From an uncultured Roseburia sp. (lineage in GTDB: Bacteria; Bacillota; Clostridia; Lachnospirales; Lachnospiraceae): DNA of 64,000 bases. Where the stretch lies: the NCBI GenBank assembly GCA_934317215.1, contig CAKREH010000001.1, positions 142,872-206,871 on the forward strand, written 5' to 3'. This document shows positions 8,078-17,127 of the stretch, one piece after another (the first letter of the stretch is position 1; each line of letters starts with the position of its first letter). The position numbers and the translations under genes were made by a program. The notes below the pieces were generated by a model. It saw nothing but the letters and a program-made list of their open reading frames with translations. It ran no database searches and was not told the origin of the DNA.

Positions 8078-9676
8078 TTATTCCCACTCCTCGTTCAGCC
8101 AGTTGCGTAATAATGAAGCCGCCGCTTCCGGATTGTCTTCCACAAATTTTTCAATCAGTATACGGGTTTCAGATTTTTCATTGTATCCGATATCCTGCAT
8201 TTCTTCCTGGCTTTCTTTTGTTGATTCAAGCAGACTCTCAACAGAAAGTTCCGGCTCGATCTCTGCCACTTTTTCTTTTCTGGTACTGCGGAACACCACA
8301 TAACCTAAAAGAAGAAGAATCAGTACCACAAGTACGATCTGTAAATAATCAGAAGCGCTTCTTCCGCCGGAAGAATACTGGAAAACCGGTTCTTCCTGTG
8401 CAATGATGGTAATCTTGTCTGTCGGGATTCCTGTCGCATTAGAAATCATCGTGATATATTCCGGATCAACAGTGATCGCTGTCGGGTCACTATTTGCCGC
8501 AACATACTCATCAAATGTCATGTTATCAAGTGCTCCGGATGCACGCAGTGTATCCTCATCATAGATACGGTATTTTGTTGCCACCAGAGAAACAGAAGAA
8601 TTTGTATAATCAACTGTCCCGCCATTTGATGACTTTTTCGTTACTTTTTCATTGTTCTGATAATTTGTGGTCGTATCTGTGACTGTACTTTTTGTATAGT
8701 TATTATCTTCAATCACATAAGAAGTGTCATCATTAGAATCCGTTCCAGGTGTTGCAGCCGCACCACCTTCTGACTCTGACTCATACTCACTTTTGCTGCC
8801 AACCATACCATTCGTCTGTCCATCCGGTGCATAGTATTCATGTGTCGCTTCTTCTGATGTATCAAAATTCATCACAAGTTCCGGTGCTACTTCCACGTGG
8901 TCAAATAAAGAAGAACCCACCATAACATCTTTTACTTTGCTCTTTACCAGATTCTCTGCTTTTGACTTTACAGAAAGCTGGCTGTTTGCAGTTCCCACAT
9001 TGGTATCAGAAGAGTCTCCTGAGAATAATACATTAGAATTAGAATCTAAAATCTGAATATTGTCCGTGGTCTTATTACCAAGCTGTGTTGCTATGTATTT
9101 TGCAAGACCAGCTGCCTGATCCTCGTCCATATCTCCACTTAAGGTAAGAATAACCGCCGCATAAGAGTCCTGGTCCTTTGCAAGGATTGTTCCATCATCA
9201 TTTGGAATATCGAGTGTCACAGATGCGCTTTCAACATTTGACAATGTTTCTAACTGCTCTGCAAAATATTTCTGCAGATAAACTTTATATTTTTTCGTTT
9301 TATCTGCCTCTGTCGAACTGAATCCACCATCAAAAACATTATCGATGGATGCGCCCTGACTTGGAATATCATTCTTTCCGAGTAGAATTGAAGCAGCTGC
9401 TTCATCTTTTGCATCCACATAAAAGATCATTCCATCCTGAGACATCTGATACGAAATACTCTCACCATCCAGCAGGTCTTTCACCGTCCCTGCCTCTGCC
9501 GTCGTCTGACACTCGTGCAGTGTAACCATGTTCGGTTTGCTGACAACTGCCGCCAGTATCGCCAGTGCAACGATGATCACTGCAATAATGCTGATCAGCA
9601 ATGCTTTCTGCTTTGTATTAAATTTTTTCCACCACTCTGTAATCTTATTTAATATATTTTGCACCTGTTCCGGCAT
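8078..9676 (-). CDS. fliF: Flagellar MS-ring protein FliF
   Basis: FliF forms the MS ring in the cytoplasmic membrane, the base on which the motor and export gate assemble. There is an N-terminal transmembrane helix (about 20-45, ALLISIIAVIIVALAILAAV), two ring-building domains, a Ser/Thr/Asn-rich variable loop (about 285-365) and a C-terminal membrane helix (about 445-465, IVLVVLILLLLGYVVF) followed by the FliG-binding tail ending AAASLLRNWLNEEWE. I choose ATG 9676 (MPEQVQN), which has GGAGT at the right distance; an upstream in-frame ATG at 9691 has none. Confidence 0.96.
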   Translation of the reverse strand: MPEQVQNILNKITEWWKKFNTKQKALLISIIAVIIVALAILAAVVSKPNMVTLHECQTTAEAGTVKDLLDGESISYQMSQDGMIFYVDAKDEAAASILLGKNDIPSQGASIDNVFDGGFSSTEADKTKKYKVYLQKYFAEQLETLSNVESASVTLDIPNDDGTILAKDQDSYAAVILTLSGDMDEDQAAGLAKYIATQLGNKTTDNIQILDSNSNVLFSGDSSDTNVGTANSQLSVKSKAENLVKSKVKDVMVGSSLFDHVEVAPELVMNFDTSEEATHEYYAPDGQTNGMVGSKSEYESESEGGAAATPGTDSNDDTSYVIEDNNYTKSTVTDTTTNYQNNEKVTKKSSNGGTVDYTNSSVSLVATKYRIYDEDTLRASGALDNMTFDEYVAANSDPTAITVDPEYITMISNATGIPTDKITIIAQEEPVFQYSSGGRSASDYLQIVLVVLILLLLGYVVFRSTRKEKVAEIEPELSVESLLESTKESQEEMQDIGYNEKSETRILIEKFVEDNPEAAASLLRNWLNEEWE

Positions 9677-9694
9677 GTTATCTGACTCCATTCA

Positions 9695-10006
9695 TTAAAT
9701 TTGCATATTCATGATTTCTTTATATGCATCCAACATTTTGTCTCTTACCGCTGTTGTATACTGAAGTGCTGTAAGCGCTTTTTTCGCTGCAATCTGCATA
9801 TCATGCGGATTATCTGCCTTTCCAAGGGCAAATTCTATCTGGGCAGCTTCTGCATCATTCTGTAAATCGCTCGTTTCTGACAATACATTCATCGCCGAAT
9901 CAAGTACCGACTGAAAGCTGTCATCCGAAGTATTTACAAGTCTGTTCTGTTCCGCCACCTTTTCAATATAATCTGATGTGATCCCTGTTAATGAAGTAAT
10001 ATCCAT
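9695..10006 (-). CDS. fliE: Flagellar hook-basal body protein FliE
   Basis: FliE is the small adaptor between the MS ring and the proximal rod. The 103-residue protein has the family C-terminus: FALGKADNPHDMQIAAKKA, ALQYTTAVRDKMLDAYKEIMNMQI. The order flgC-fliE-fliF is the standard Gram-positive arrangement, with 18 bases between flgC and fliE. Confidence 0.94.
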   Translation of the reverse strand: MDITSLTGITSDYIEKVAEQNRLVNTSDDSFQSVLDSAMNVLSETSDLQNDAEAAQIEFALGKADNPHDMQIAAKKALTALQYTTAVRDKMLDAYKEIMNMQI

Positions 10007-10024
10007 TTACCGCCATTCCTTTCC

Positions 10025-10465
10025 TTACTTACTGATGCCCAATGCAGCCTGCACCATACTTTTGGTTGCATCAAATGCTGTTGTATTTGCCTCATATGCT
10101 CTTGTCGCATCAATCAGGTTCGTCATTTCAGTTACTGTATTCACATTTGGATATGTAACATAGCCATTTTCATCTGCATCCGGATGCGATGGATCATAAA
10201 CCATACGCATTTCTGTCTCATCATCCTCTTTTACAGACGTCACTTTCACGCCGTTTCCAACTGCCCTCGCTCTTGCTGTCTCATAATACTGTGAAAAAGG
10301 TGTTTCTGTCTTTTCTCCAAAAGTCACGATCTTTCTCCGGTACGGTGTACCATCTTCTGTTCTCGTTGTATTTATATTTGCAATGTTCTGTGCAATCGTA
10401 TCCATACGAAAGCGCTCTGCTGTCATACCGCTTGCGCTGATGTCAAATGCCTGAAATAATCCCAT
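10025..10465 (-). CDS. flgC: Flagellar proximal rod protein FlgC
   Basis: FlgC is one of the proximal rod subunits. It begins MGLFQAFDISASGMTAERFR with the rod signature IAQNIANINTTRT (about 24-36) and ends with MTNLIDATRAYEANTTAFDATKSM, both diagnostic. An AGGATGG lies before the start. It is the second gene of the operon, separated from flgB by about 70 bases. Confidence 0.95.
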   Translation of the reverse strand: MGLFQAFDISASGMTAERFRMDTIAQNIANINTTRTEDGTPYRRKIVTFGEKTETPFSQYYETARARAVGNGVKVTSVKEDDETEMRMVYDPSHPDADENGYVTYPNVNTVTEMTNLIDATRAYEANTTAFDATKSMVQAALGISK

Positions 10466-10538
10466 ATAACTTCCATCCTTTGTTTCTTTTTTAATTTCTT
10501 ATCCGTAACAGCCGAACATCAATCCGGCATATACTTTA

Positions 10539-10934
10539 TTATTTTAAAACCGTCTGCATTCTTGAAAAATTGTTTGTTATCGCCGTTGTCAAAAGCTGAT
10601 ATCTCAGTGATTCAGAAGCCAGTTCCGCGTTTTCTGTGTTTTCATCCACATTATTGCGGTCAAGACGATAAGAATAATTTGCCGCATCCGTATAAGATGT
10701 CGTTGTAAGTTTTCCAAGATTCTGATTCAGTTCCCTTACCTTTTTATCAAGGCTGCTGTATTTTGTTCTGCCAAGTTCCTTCTGCAATACGGACTCAAAG
10801 TCAACATCCTGTCTCTTGTATCCAGGTGTGTCTATATTTGCAATATTATTGGTTATCACATTCTCACGCATCCAGCTTGCATCAGCCGCTTTATCAAGTA
10901 TATTTGTATAGTCAAATGCATTTGTTGTAAACAT
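10539..10934 (-). CDS. flgB: Flagellar proximal rod protein FlgB
   Basis: FlgB is the first rod subunit and the first gene of the fla operon. The signature ENVITNNIANIDTPGYKRQDVDFES (about 22-46) is typical. I place the start at ATG 10934 (MFTTNAFDYTN): AAAGGAGC at 10941-10948 is 7 bases upstream, and the seven residues preceding this Met in a longer frame are encoded by the ribosome-binding site itself. About 280 bases separate it from codY, holding two candidate promoters and the codY terminator. Confidence 0.94.
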   Translation of the reverse strand: MFTTNAFDYTNILDKAADASWMRENVITNNIANIDTPGYKRQDVDFESVLQKELGRTKYSSLDKKVRELNQNLGKLTTTSYTDAANYSYRLDRNNVDENTENAELASESLRYQLLTTAITNNFSRMQTVLK

Positions 10935-10979
10935 ACTGTTGCTCCTTTCATGCACTACTTTTCTATATTATTCTATTTT

Positions 10980-11007
10980 ATTATAAAATATCTCAAAAAA
11001 AACACAA
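10980..11007 (-). promoter_or_regulatory. Candidate sigma-A promoter for the fla operon (proximal)
   Basis: On the minus strand TTGTGT (11007-11002) and TATAAT (10985-10980) are 16 bases apart, about 45 bases before the flgB start. The -10 is perfect. No clear sigma-D type flagellar promoter was seen here. Confidence 0.5.
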
Positions 11008-11045
11008 GAGTTTTTTGTTTTTTTTCATGTTTTTTCCCTTATCTT

Positions 11046-11074
11046 GTATTATTTTACGATTTAGTGTACTTCAA
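11046..11074 (-). promoter_or_regulatory. Candidate sigma-A promoter for the fla operon (distal)
   Basis: On the minus strand TTGAAG (11074-11069) and TAATAC (11051-11046) are separated by 17 bases. About 35 bases further upstream (11110-11124) is a palindrome-like sequence matching the CodY consensus AATTTTCWGAAAATT at only 10 of 15 positions, too weak to call on its own. Confidence 0.4.
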
Positions 11075-11164
11075 TTTGTCCTTATCTTTCATATTTCTCT
11101 CTTTTTCGACATTTTCTGCGTTTTTTCAGTGTATGTATCTTCCAGATATCACACAGTGTTCCCT

Positions 11165-11207
11165 ATAAAAAAGGAATTTGCCACGCCCAAAGCACAACAA
11201 ATTCCTT
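11165..11207 (-). terminator. Rho-independent terminator of codY
   Basis: Ten-base perfect stem AAGGAATTTG (arms 11198-11207 and 11171-11180) with a 17-base loop, followed on the minus strand by a T-rich run. It starts 6 bases after the codY stop, so codY and the fla operon are separate units apart from read-through. Confidence 0.85.
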
Positions 11208-11213
11208 CTCGTT

Positions 11214-11999
11214 TCAGCCATTCTTATGATTTTCTTTTTTTATTTTATCCAGTTCGTCAAACACTACATCATTTAAAACTTTGATATATGTTCCTTTCAT
11301 TCCGGAAGACCTCGACTCAATCACGCCTGCACTTTCAAATTTCCGAAGTGCGTTTACGATTACAGATCTTGTAATACCAACGCGGTCTGCAATTTTACTT
11401 GCAACAAGGATTCCCTCCTTGCCATCCATTTCATCAAAGATGTGTGTGATCGCCTCTAACTCTGAAAAAGACAATGTGCTGATCGCAGATTTTACAATCT
11501 GAACTTTTCTTGTCTCTTCCGCATTTTCTTCATTTACGGAACGCATCATTTCAAGTCCGACCACCGTTGTTCCATATTCACTCAATATAATGTCATCTAT
11601 ATCATACTGACGATTCCCGCGATATACAAATAATGTTCCCAGTCGTTCTCCCGCAATATCAATCGGCGTGATGATTGCTGTATATTTTTTTACATCATCC
11701 ACAAATCCAAGTGTTTCAAGATTCACATTTTCTTTTGTGGACAGGATTCCAAGCAAACGTTCATTTAAAAGCGGGTCGATAAACCCCCCTACTTCGTCCA
11801 CAATTAATTCATTGATTTCTTCCACACCCTGACGCACTCCTGTCCCAAGTACTTTTCCTTTTTTACTGATGACCAGGATATTTGATTCCAGTATTTCTTT
11901 TAATACATCACATATATCATTAAATACCACTTTGGAAGAATTATTATTATGAAGCAATTTATTGATTTTTCTTGTTTTATCTAACAACTGAACACTCAT
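11214..11999 (-). CDS. codY: GTP/branched-chain amino acid-sensing global regulator CodY
   Basis: CodY senses branched-chain amino acids and GTP and represses nutrient-limitation genes, including motility in Bacillus. The 261-residue protein has the N-terminal GAF-like sensor (about 1-155) and the C-terminal winged HTH with VASKIADRVGITRSVIVNALRKFESAGVIESRSSGMKGTY (about 203-243), which is nearly invariant in the family. AGGAGG-type site lies just before ATG 11999. Its position directly upstream of flgB is the same as in Bacillus. A CodY-box-like sequence overlaps its promoter, suggesting autoregulation. Confidence 0.97.
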   Translation of the reverse strand: MSVQLLDKTRKINKLLHNNNSSKVVFNDICDVLKEILESNILVISKKGKVLGTGVRQGVEEINELIVDEVGGFIDPLLNERLLGILSTKENVNLETLGFVDDVKKYTAIITPIDIAGERLGTLFVYRGNRQYDIDDIILSEYGTTVVGLEMMRSVNEENAEETRKVQIVKSAISTLSFSELEAITHIFDEMDGKEGILVASKIADRVGITRSVIVNALRKFESAGVIESRSSGMKGTYIKVLNDVVFDELDKIKKENHKNG

Positions 12000-12044
12000 A
12001 ATACGTGCCTCCTGACTACATATACGTCTTTCATGATGTCTTAT

Positions 12045-12073
12045 ATTTTATCACGTCAATTCTGAAAATTCAA
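12045..12073 (-). promoter_or_regulatory. codY promoter with overlapping CodY-box-like operator
   Basis: Minus-strand TTGAAT (12073-12068), 17-base spacer, TAAAAT (12050-12045). The segment 12070-12056 reads AATTTTCAGAATTGA, 11 of 15 matches to the CodY consensus AATTTTCWGAAAATT with the left 11 positions perfect. It spans the -35 and spacer, where binding would block RNA polymerase. Confidence 0.55.
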
Positions 12074-12106
12074 TATTTCCAATATATTTTCCATAAAATT
12101 ATTTCA

Positions 12107-14194
12107 TTATTCGGAATCTTTTTCAACATTTTTACGATCTGTCACATAACCGCATTGTTCATCTGCACATACGACTTTGTTTCCTTTGATCACCATATAA
12201 CCGCCGCATTTTGGACATTTCTCTGCAACAGGTCTTGACCAGCTCATAAAATCGCATTCCGGATTATCCTCACACCCGAAATATTTTCTTCCTTTTTTTG
12301 TTTTGCGGAGCACAACCTCCTTGCCGCATTTCGGACATGTAACCCCGATTTTTTCAAGATAAGGTTTTGTATTCCGGCATTCCGGGAATCCCGGGCACGC
12401 AAGGAATTTACCATGCGGGCCATATTTCACCACCATATTCCTGCCACAGACATCACAGACAACATCTGTCACTTCATCTTCTATCTTTACTTTTTCCAGA
12501 TCTTTCTGTGCTGCCTTCACTGCCTCGTCAAGATCCGGATAGAAATTGCGCACCACTGTCTTCCAGTTTACATTTCCTTCTTCGACACCATCCAGCAGTG
12601 ATTCCATATTTGCAGTAAAATGTTCATCCACAATACTTGGAAATGATTCTTTCATAATCTGATTGACCACTTCTCCAAGTTCTGTCACATACAGATTTTT
12701 TGCTTCCTTGACAATGTACCGTCTGCCAAGCAGCGTTGTGATAGTAGGTGAATAAGTACTCGGACGACCAATTCCCAGTTCCTCCAGTGTTTTCACCAGA
12801 GATGCCTCGGTATAGTGTGCCGGAGGCTGGGTAAAATGCTGTTTTTCATCGAACTCTTTTAATCCAAGCACCGTATTTTCATCGATAGAACCTACCAGAA
12901 CGTTATTCTCTGCTTTTTCATCGTCATCACTTGTATACACTGACATAAATCCGTCAAATGCAATTTTCGATGCAGACACTGTAAACCGGTATTCTCCTGC
13001 TCCGATCTTTACGTTCGTTGTCTCATAAACCGCCTGCGCCATTCTGCTTGCCGTAAAACGTTTCCAGATCAACTGGTAAAGGCGGAACTGATCACGCGAC
13101 AATGACTCTTTTACCATGACCGGCATACGGTTAATATCAGATGGGCGGATTGCCTCATGTGCATCCTGTATTTTAGCGCCATTCTTTTTCGTCGTCTTTT
13201 CACCTGCGATATAGTTTTCGCCATAATTTCCGGCAATATATTCCCGTGCCTGTGCATCAGCCTCATCTGAAATACGTACGGAATCCGTTCTTAAGTAAGT
13301 GATAAGACCAACTGTCCCCTGTCCTTTGACATCAACACCTTCGTACAGCTGCTGTGCAATCCGCATAGTCTTTGAAATTGGGAAATTAAGTGCCTTAGAT
13401 GCTTCCTGCTGCAGCGTACTGGTCGTAAATGGGAGCGGAGCCTTTTTCACCCGTTCTCCTTTTTTTACTTCTAAAACATGAAATTCCTCTCTCTGTATCT
13501 CTGCCATAATGCGGTCTGCCTGCTCTTTACTGGAAATTGTCAGTTTTCCATTCTCATTCCCATAAAATTTCGCAAGCAGTGTTTTTTTCTCACCTTTTAC
13601 GGATAATTCTGCATCCAGCGTCCAGTATTCCTCCGGGATAAATGCGTTAATCTCATCTTCACGGTCACAGATAATGCGAAGCGCAACAGACTGGACACGC
13701 CCCGCACTAAGTCCTCTTTTTACTTTTGCCCATAGTAGCGGACTGATCTCATATCCTACCAGACGATCCAGAATTCGTCTGGTTTGCTGTGCATCCACAA
13801 GATTCATATCAATTTTGCGCGGTTCTTTTAAGGATGCTTTCACTGCATTCTGTGTAATTTCATTAAAAGTGATCCTCTGTGCATTCTTATCATCTAATTT
13901 CAGTGCCTGGCTCAGATGCCATGAAATCGCCTCTCCCTCACGGTCGGGGTCAGTCGCGAGATAAACTTTATCTGCTTTTTTTGCTTCCTTACGCAGCTTT
14001 GCCAGGATATCTCCCTTTCCACGAATCGTAATATATTTTGGTTCAAAATCATTCTCTGTATCAATTCCCATCTGGCTTTTCGGCAGATCTCTCACATGTC
14101 CGTTTGATGCCACTACTTCATAATTTTTCCCCAGAAATTTTTTTATTGTTTTTACCTTTGCGGGCGACTCCACAATAACAAGATACTTTGCCAT
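12107..14194 (-). CDS. topA: DNA topoisomerase I (type IA)
   Basis: TopA relaxes negative supercoils by nicking one strand through a tyrosyl-phosphodiester link. The TOPRIM domain opens with KYLVIVESPAKVKTIKKFLG and contains the metal-binding DPDREGEAISWHL. The active-site tyrosine is in GLITYLRTDSVRIS (about residue 300). The C-terminus has three C4 zinc ribbons (CDVCGR..CPGFPEC, CPKCGK..CEDNPEC, CPKCGG..CADEQC). I use ATG 14194 (MAKYLV), with AGGAGA 8-12 bases before it; a longer frame from 14245 only reads through the leader. A cryptic tandem duplication lies in that leader. Confidence 0.97.
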   Translation of the reverse strand: MAKYLVIVESPAKVKTIKKFLGKNYEVVASNGHVRDLPKSQMGIDTENDFEPKYITIRGKGDILAKLRKEAKKADKVYLATDPDREGEAISWHLSQALKLDDKNAQRITFNEITQNAVKASLKEPRKIDMNLVDAQQTRRILDRLVGYEISPLLWAKVKRGLSAGRVQSVALRIICDREDEINAFIPEEYWTLDAELSVKGEKKTLLAKFYGNENGKLTISSKEQADRIMAEIQREEFHVLEVKKGERVKKAPLPFTTSTLQQEASKALNFPISKTMRIAQQLYEGVDVKGQGTVGLITYLRTDSVRISDEADAQAREYIAGNYGENYIAGEKTTKKNGAKIQDAHEAIRPSDINRMPVMVKESLSRDQFRLYQLIWKRFTASRMAQAVYETTNVKIGAGEYRFTVSASKIAFDGFMSVYTSDDDEKAENNVLVGSIDENTVLGLKEFDEKQHFTQPPAHYTEASLVKTLEELGIGRPSTYSPTITTLLGRRYIVKEAKNLYVTELGEVVNQIMKESFPSIVDEHFTANMESLLDGVEEGNVNWKTVVRNFYPDLDEAVKAAQKDLEKVKIEDEVTDVVCDVCGRNMVVKYGPHGKFLACPGFPECRNTKPYLEKIGVTCPKCGKEVVLRKTKKGRKYFGCEDNPECDFMSWSRPVAEKCPKCGGYMVIKGNKVVCADEQCGYVTDRKNVEKDSE

Positions 14195-14285
14195 GCATCC
14201 ATCTCCTTTTATTTCTGACAATAGACCAGTCCGCCATGCGCACATTCCCTATTGTTTCTGACAACAATCCTGTTCTTCTTATATG
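14192..14285 (-). repeat. Imperfect tandem duplication in the topA leader
   Basis: On the minus strand two ~45-base copies follow each other. Each has the elements (A/C)GGA(T/C)TG, TTGTCAGAAA, A-rich, a purine-rich ribosome-binding-like stretch and GCATGGC. The second copy contains the real start codon of topA; the first ends in a decoy GCATGG near 14233. It looks like a small duplication of the start region. Confidence 0.5.
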
Positions 14286-14309
14286 GATTGTCATATCTAA
14301 CAATTTCTT

Positions 14310-15395
14310 TTAAATTTTTCTGATATAATAATTTTTAACCGTCTCGGTAATAAACCCTTTTTGCAGAAGTCTGGCAAGAATGTCCATCATTTCCGGTACT
14401 GATATACCAGTCTTCCCTAAAAGCTCCCCGACGTTTTTCGGTCGTAAACTTAGACAACTATACACCAGTCGCTCATCTTTTTCAAGTAATAAATTTTTTA
14501 AATTCTCTTCTCCGGTGTTTATCTCCCACTGCAATTCCAGTTCTTTCAAGAATTCATCTATGTCAGAAATAATCCCGGCACCCTGTCTTATCAGATTGTT
14601 ACACCCCTCACTCAAAGTATCATACATACGTCCCGGCACCGCATAAATATCCTTCCCCTGTTCTAACGCATAATCCGCTGTAATAAGTGATCCGCTCTTT
14701 ATCTTTGCCTCAACAATTACCACCACATCCGCAAGGCCTGCAATGATCCGGTTTCTTGCCGGAAAAAGTGGTGCAGACGGATTTGTTCCCGGTGGATATT
14801 CTGAAATGACTGCACCGTTTTTTTCAAGTATCTCCTGATATATTCTGATATTTGACTTTGGATAGCAGATATCTACCCCGCAGCCTAACACCGCACATGT
14901 ATATCCGTTTTTACCCAGTGCACCTGTATGCCCGCAGCCATCAACACCTGATGCCATGCCGCTTACAACCCACGCGCCCGCTGCTGCAAGTTTTCCTGCG
15001 ATTTTTTCCGCCACAGATCTGCCATAGGCAGAGCAGCGGCGCGCACCCACGATCGCCACTGTCTTTTTATTCCACTCCTGTGGCATAGTCCCTTTTACAT
15101 ACAGACTGTACGGTGCATCCGGAATTGTGGCAAGACGTTGCGGAAATAGCTGTTCTTCTCTGGACAAAAAGAAAATTCCTTTTTCTGCCATGTTTTCGTA
15201 CTCTGTATCATAATCTCTTTTTTTGCTCTCCATAATCCCTGCAGCATGCTTTTCTTCCACCCCTGGTATCAGAAGAAGCTGTTTTTCTGTTAGTCCATAA
15301 ACTTCCCGCGCACTTCCCACTGCACCGATCAGTCTGTTTCTGGTGCGTATTCCAATTCCCGGGATATTAGAAAGCCAGTATGCATAATTGATCAA
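14310..15395 (-). CDS. dprA: DNA-processing protein DprA (Smf)
   Basis: DprA loads RecA on incoming single-stranded DNA during transformation. The Rossmann-like core has VAIVGARRCSAYGRSVAEKIA, VSGMASGVDGCGHTGAL, CAVLGCGVDICYP, and the later SEYPPGTNPSAPLFPARNRIIAGL, VVIVEAKIKSGSLITADYALEQGKDIYAVPG, all diagnostic. A SAM-like N-terminal (about 1-65) and a winged-helix C-terminus (about 295-361) flank it. It starts at TTG 15395 inside the comM stop (4-base overlap), so the two are translationally coupled. Confidence 0.95.
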   Translation of the reverse strand: MINYAYWLSNIPGIGIRTRNRLIGAVGSAREVYGLTEKQLLLIPGVEEKHAAGIMESKKRDYDTEYENMAEKGIFFLSREEQLFPQRLATIPDAPYSLYVKGTMPQEWNKKTVAIVGARRCSAYGRSVAEKIAGKLAAAGAWVVSGMASGVDGCGHTGALGKNGYTCAVLGCGVDICYPKSNIRIYQEILEKNGAVISEYPPGTNPSAPLFPARNRIIAGLADVVVIVEAKIKSGSLITADYALEQGKDIYAVPGRMYDTLSEGCNNLIRQGAGIISDIDEFLKELELQWEINTGEENLKNLLLEKDERLVYSCLSLRPKNVGELLGKTGISVPEMMDILARLLQKGFITETVKNYYIRKI

Positions 15396-16918
15396 TCCAT
15401 CCCCTCCCAGAATTTTTTATCAATATTTCTGTAGCAAAGTGCCTCGTTTAAATGGCTCATTTTTATCTGTTCGCTTTCATCCATATCTGCCAGTGTACGC
15501 GCCACACGCAGTATCTTATGGTACGTGCGGGCAGTCAGATGCAATTTGTCATACATTTGTTCCATGTAAATTTCCTGTTTTTTGTCAAGCTTACAATATT
15601 CAAAAATCCGCGAAGACGGAATATGACTGTTAAAGCAAAAATTTTCTCCCCGATACCGGATTTTTTGTATTTCCTGCGTGCGCACAACACGTGCTCGAAT
15701 TTCTTCAGTTTTTTCACTTTTTCCGGTATTATAAAGATCCCGAAATCTGACCTGTGGAACTTCCACACAAATGTCGATCCGGTCCAAAAGCGGTCTGCTG
15801 ACCTTCCGCAAATACCGGTCAATCGCAGCCGATGTACAGGTACATCTTTGCATGTCCGGATAATACCCGCATTTGCAGGGATTCATTGCCGCCACAAGCA
15901 TAAAATCAGCCGGATATTCATAACTTGCATTCAGCCTTGCTATACAGATTTTTTTCTCCTCCATCGGCTGTCTTAATATCTCTAAAGTTTCCCGTTGAAA
16001 TTCTGTCAGTTCGTCCAAAAACAAGATTCCTTTATGCGCCAGTGAAATTTCTCCCGGTTTTGGCACTGCACCACCTCCTGCAAGTCCCTGCGGTGTGATC
16101 GTGTGATGCGGTGCCCGAAATGGTCTCTCCCGCATCAATCCTTTTTTGTGCTCTAAAAGCCCACAGACACTGTATATTTCAGAAAGTTCCATGCGTTCTT
16201 TTGCATTTAATGGTGGTAAAATTCCAGGGATCCGCTCTGCGATCATTGTTTTTCCCGCTCCCGGAGGACCGACAAAAAGCAGGTTATGCATTCCTGAAAC
16301 AGCCGTTTCACAGGCACGTTTCACCAATACCTGACCGTTCACATCCGCAAAGTCCAAAATTTCCATCTGCATTTCTTCTATATTATATAGAGTATCAAAA
16401 CACTCTCCATTTCCATTTAAAACATTAACAGCATCTGAAAGATTTTTTACGGCAAACACCTGCATGTCCGATACCAATGCCGCCTCTCCTGCATTTCCCC
16501 ATGGAACCATGCATTTTTTCATCCCTCTCTCTTTTGCCTCTGCCACCATTGGCAAAATTCCATTTACCGGCTGCACCTTTCCATTTAATCCAACCTCTCC
16601 CGCCACAAAGTATTCTCCGACTATTTCCTGTCTGATGTACCCGAATGCGGTAAGAACTGCAACTGCAACCGGAAGATCAAACCCGGAACCGGATTTTCTG
16701 ATATTCGCAGGCGTAAAATTAATTGTAATATGCTTTGGAGGCAGAACATAGCCACAGTTTTTCAATGCTGTACGCACTCTTTCTCTTGCTTCCTGTACCT
16801 CTGAAGCAAGAAATCCCACCATTTCAAACATAGGCAGCCCATCACTCACATCTGCTTCCACAGAAACAGGTATACTCTGGATCCCATGTATGATTGCTGT
16901 TGATACAATACTATACAA
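15392..16918 (-). CDS. comM: YifB/ComM family Mg-chelatase-like AAA+ ATPase
   Basis: A 508-residue protein of the ComM/YifB family, a hexameric helicase-like AAA+ protein that helps branch migration of transforming DNA in competent bacteria. The N-terminal domain (about 1-170) opens MYSIVSTAIIHGIQSIPV; the Walker A is LLFVGPPGAGKTMIAERIPG (about 213-232), Walker B GILFLDELTEF, and a sensor and C-terminal Mg_chelatase_C region follow with AMNPCKCGYYPD and NSHIPSSRI. It pairs with dprA through an overlapping stop/start. Confidence 0.93.
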   Translation of the reverse strand: MYSIVSTAIIHGIQSIPVSVEADVSDGLPMFEMVGFLASEVQEARERVRTALKNCGYVLPPKHITINFTPANIRKSGSGFDLPVAVAVLTAFGYIRQEIVGEYFVAGEVGLNGKVQPVNGILPMVAEAKERGMKKCMVPWGNAGEAALVSDMQVFAVKNLSDAVNVLNGNGECFDTLYNIEEMQMEILDFADVNGQVLVKRACETAVSGMHNLLFVGPPGAGKTMIAERIPGILPPLNAKERMELSEIYSVCGLLEHKKGLMRERPFRAPHHTITPQGLAGGGAVPKPGEISLAHKGILFLDELTEFQRETLEILRQPMEEKKICIARLNASYEYPADFMLVAAMNPCKCGYYPDMQRCTCTSAAIDRYLRKVSRPLLDRIDICVEVPQVRFRDLYNTGKSEKTEEIRARVVRTQEIQKIRYRGENFCFNSHIPSSRIFEYCKLDKKQEIYMEQMYDKLHLTARTYHKILRVARTLADMDESEQIKMSHLNEALCYRNIDKKFWEGMD

Positions 16919-17071
16919 CGTATTCCTCCTTTTTATTCATTTTTTCTGACTCATCTGATGATCACAGCAGAAATGCTGCAACTGATCTGCACCTGCATAT
17001 GCCAGCCGGTGCATCTGACAACTGAGCAGTCTGTGCTCAGTTTCCTGAACTTTATACAAATCCGAACATAA

Positions 17072-17093
17072 GGCGGCGACATCCGCCGTCGCC
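17072..17093 (-). terminator. Possible terminator of sigK
   Basis: GC-rich hairpin (outer pairs GGCG/CGCC, seven pairs including one G-T) about 35 bases after the sigK stop. The T-tract after it on the minus strand is weak, so it may only be a stabilising hairpin. The rest of the ~200-base gap to comM shows no gene. Confidence 0.45.
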
Positions 17094-17127
17094 TAAGTAT
17101 AACACATTCATAGTAGCAAGTACAACC

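Noticed and set aside
14118..14303. 61-codon minus-strand frame over the topA start
   Set aside because: It runs through the duplicated leader and into topA in the wrong frame.
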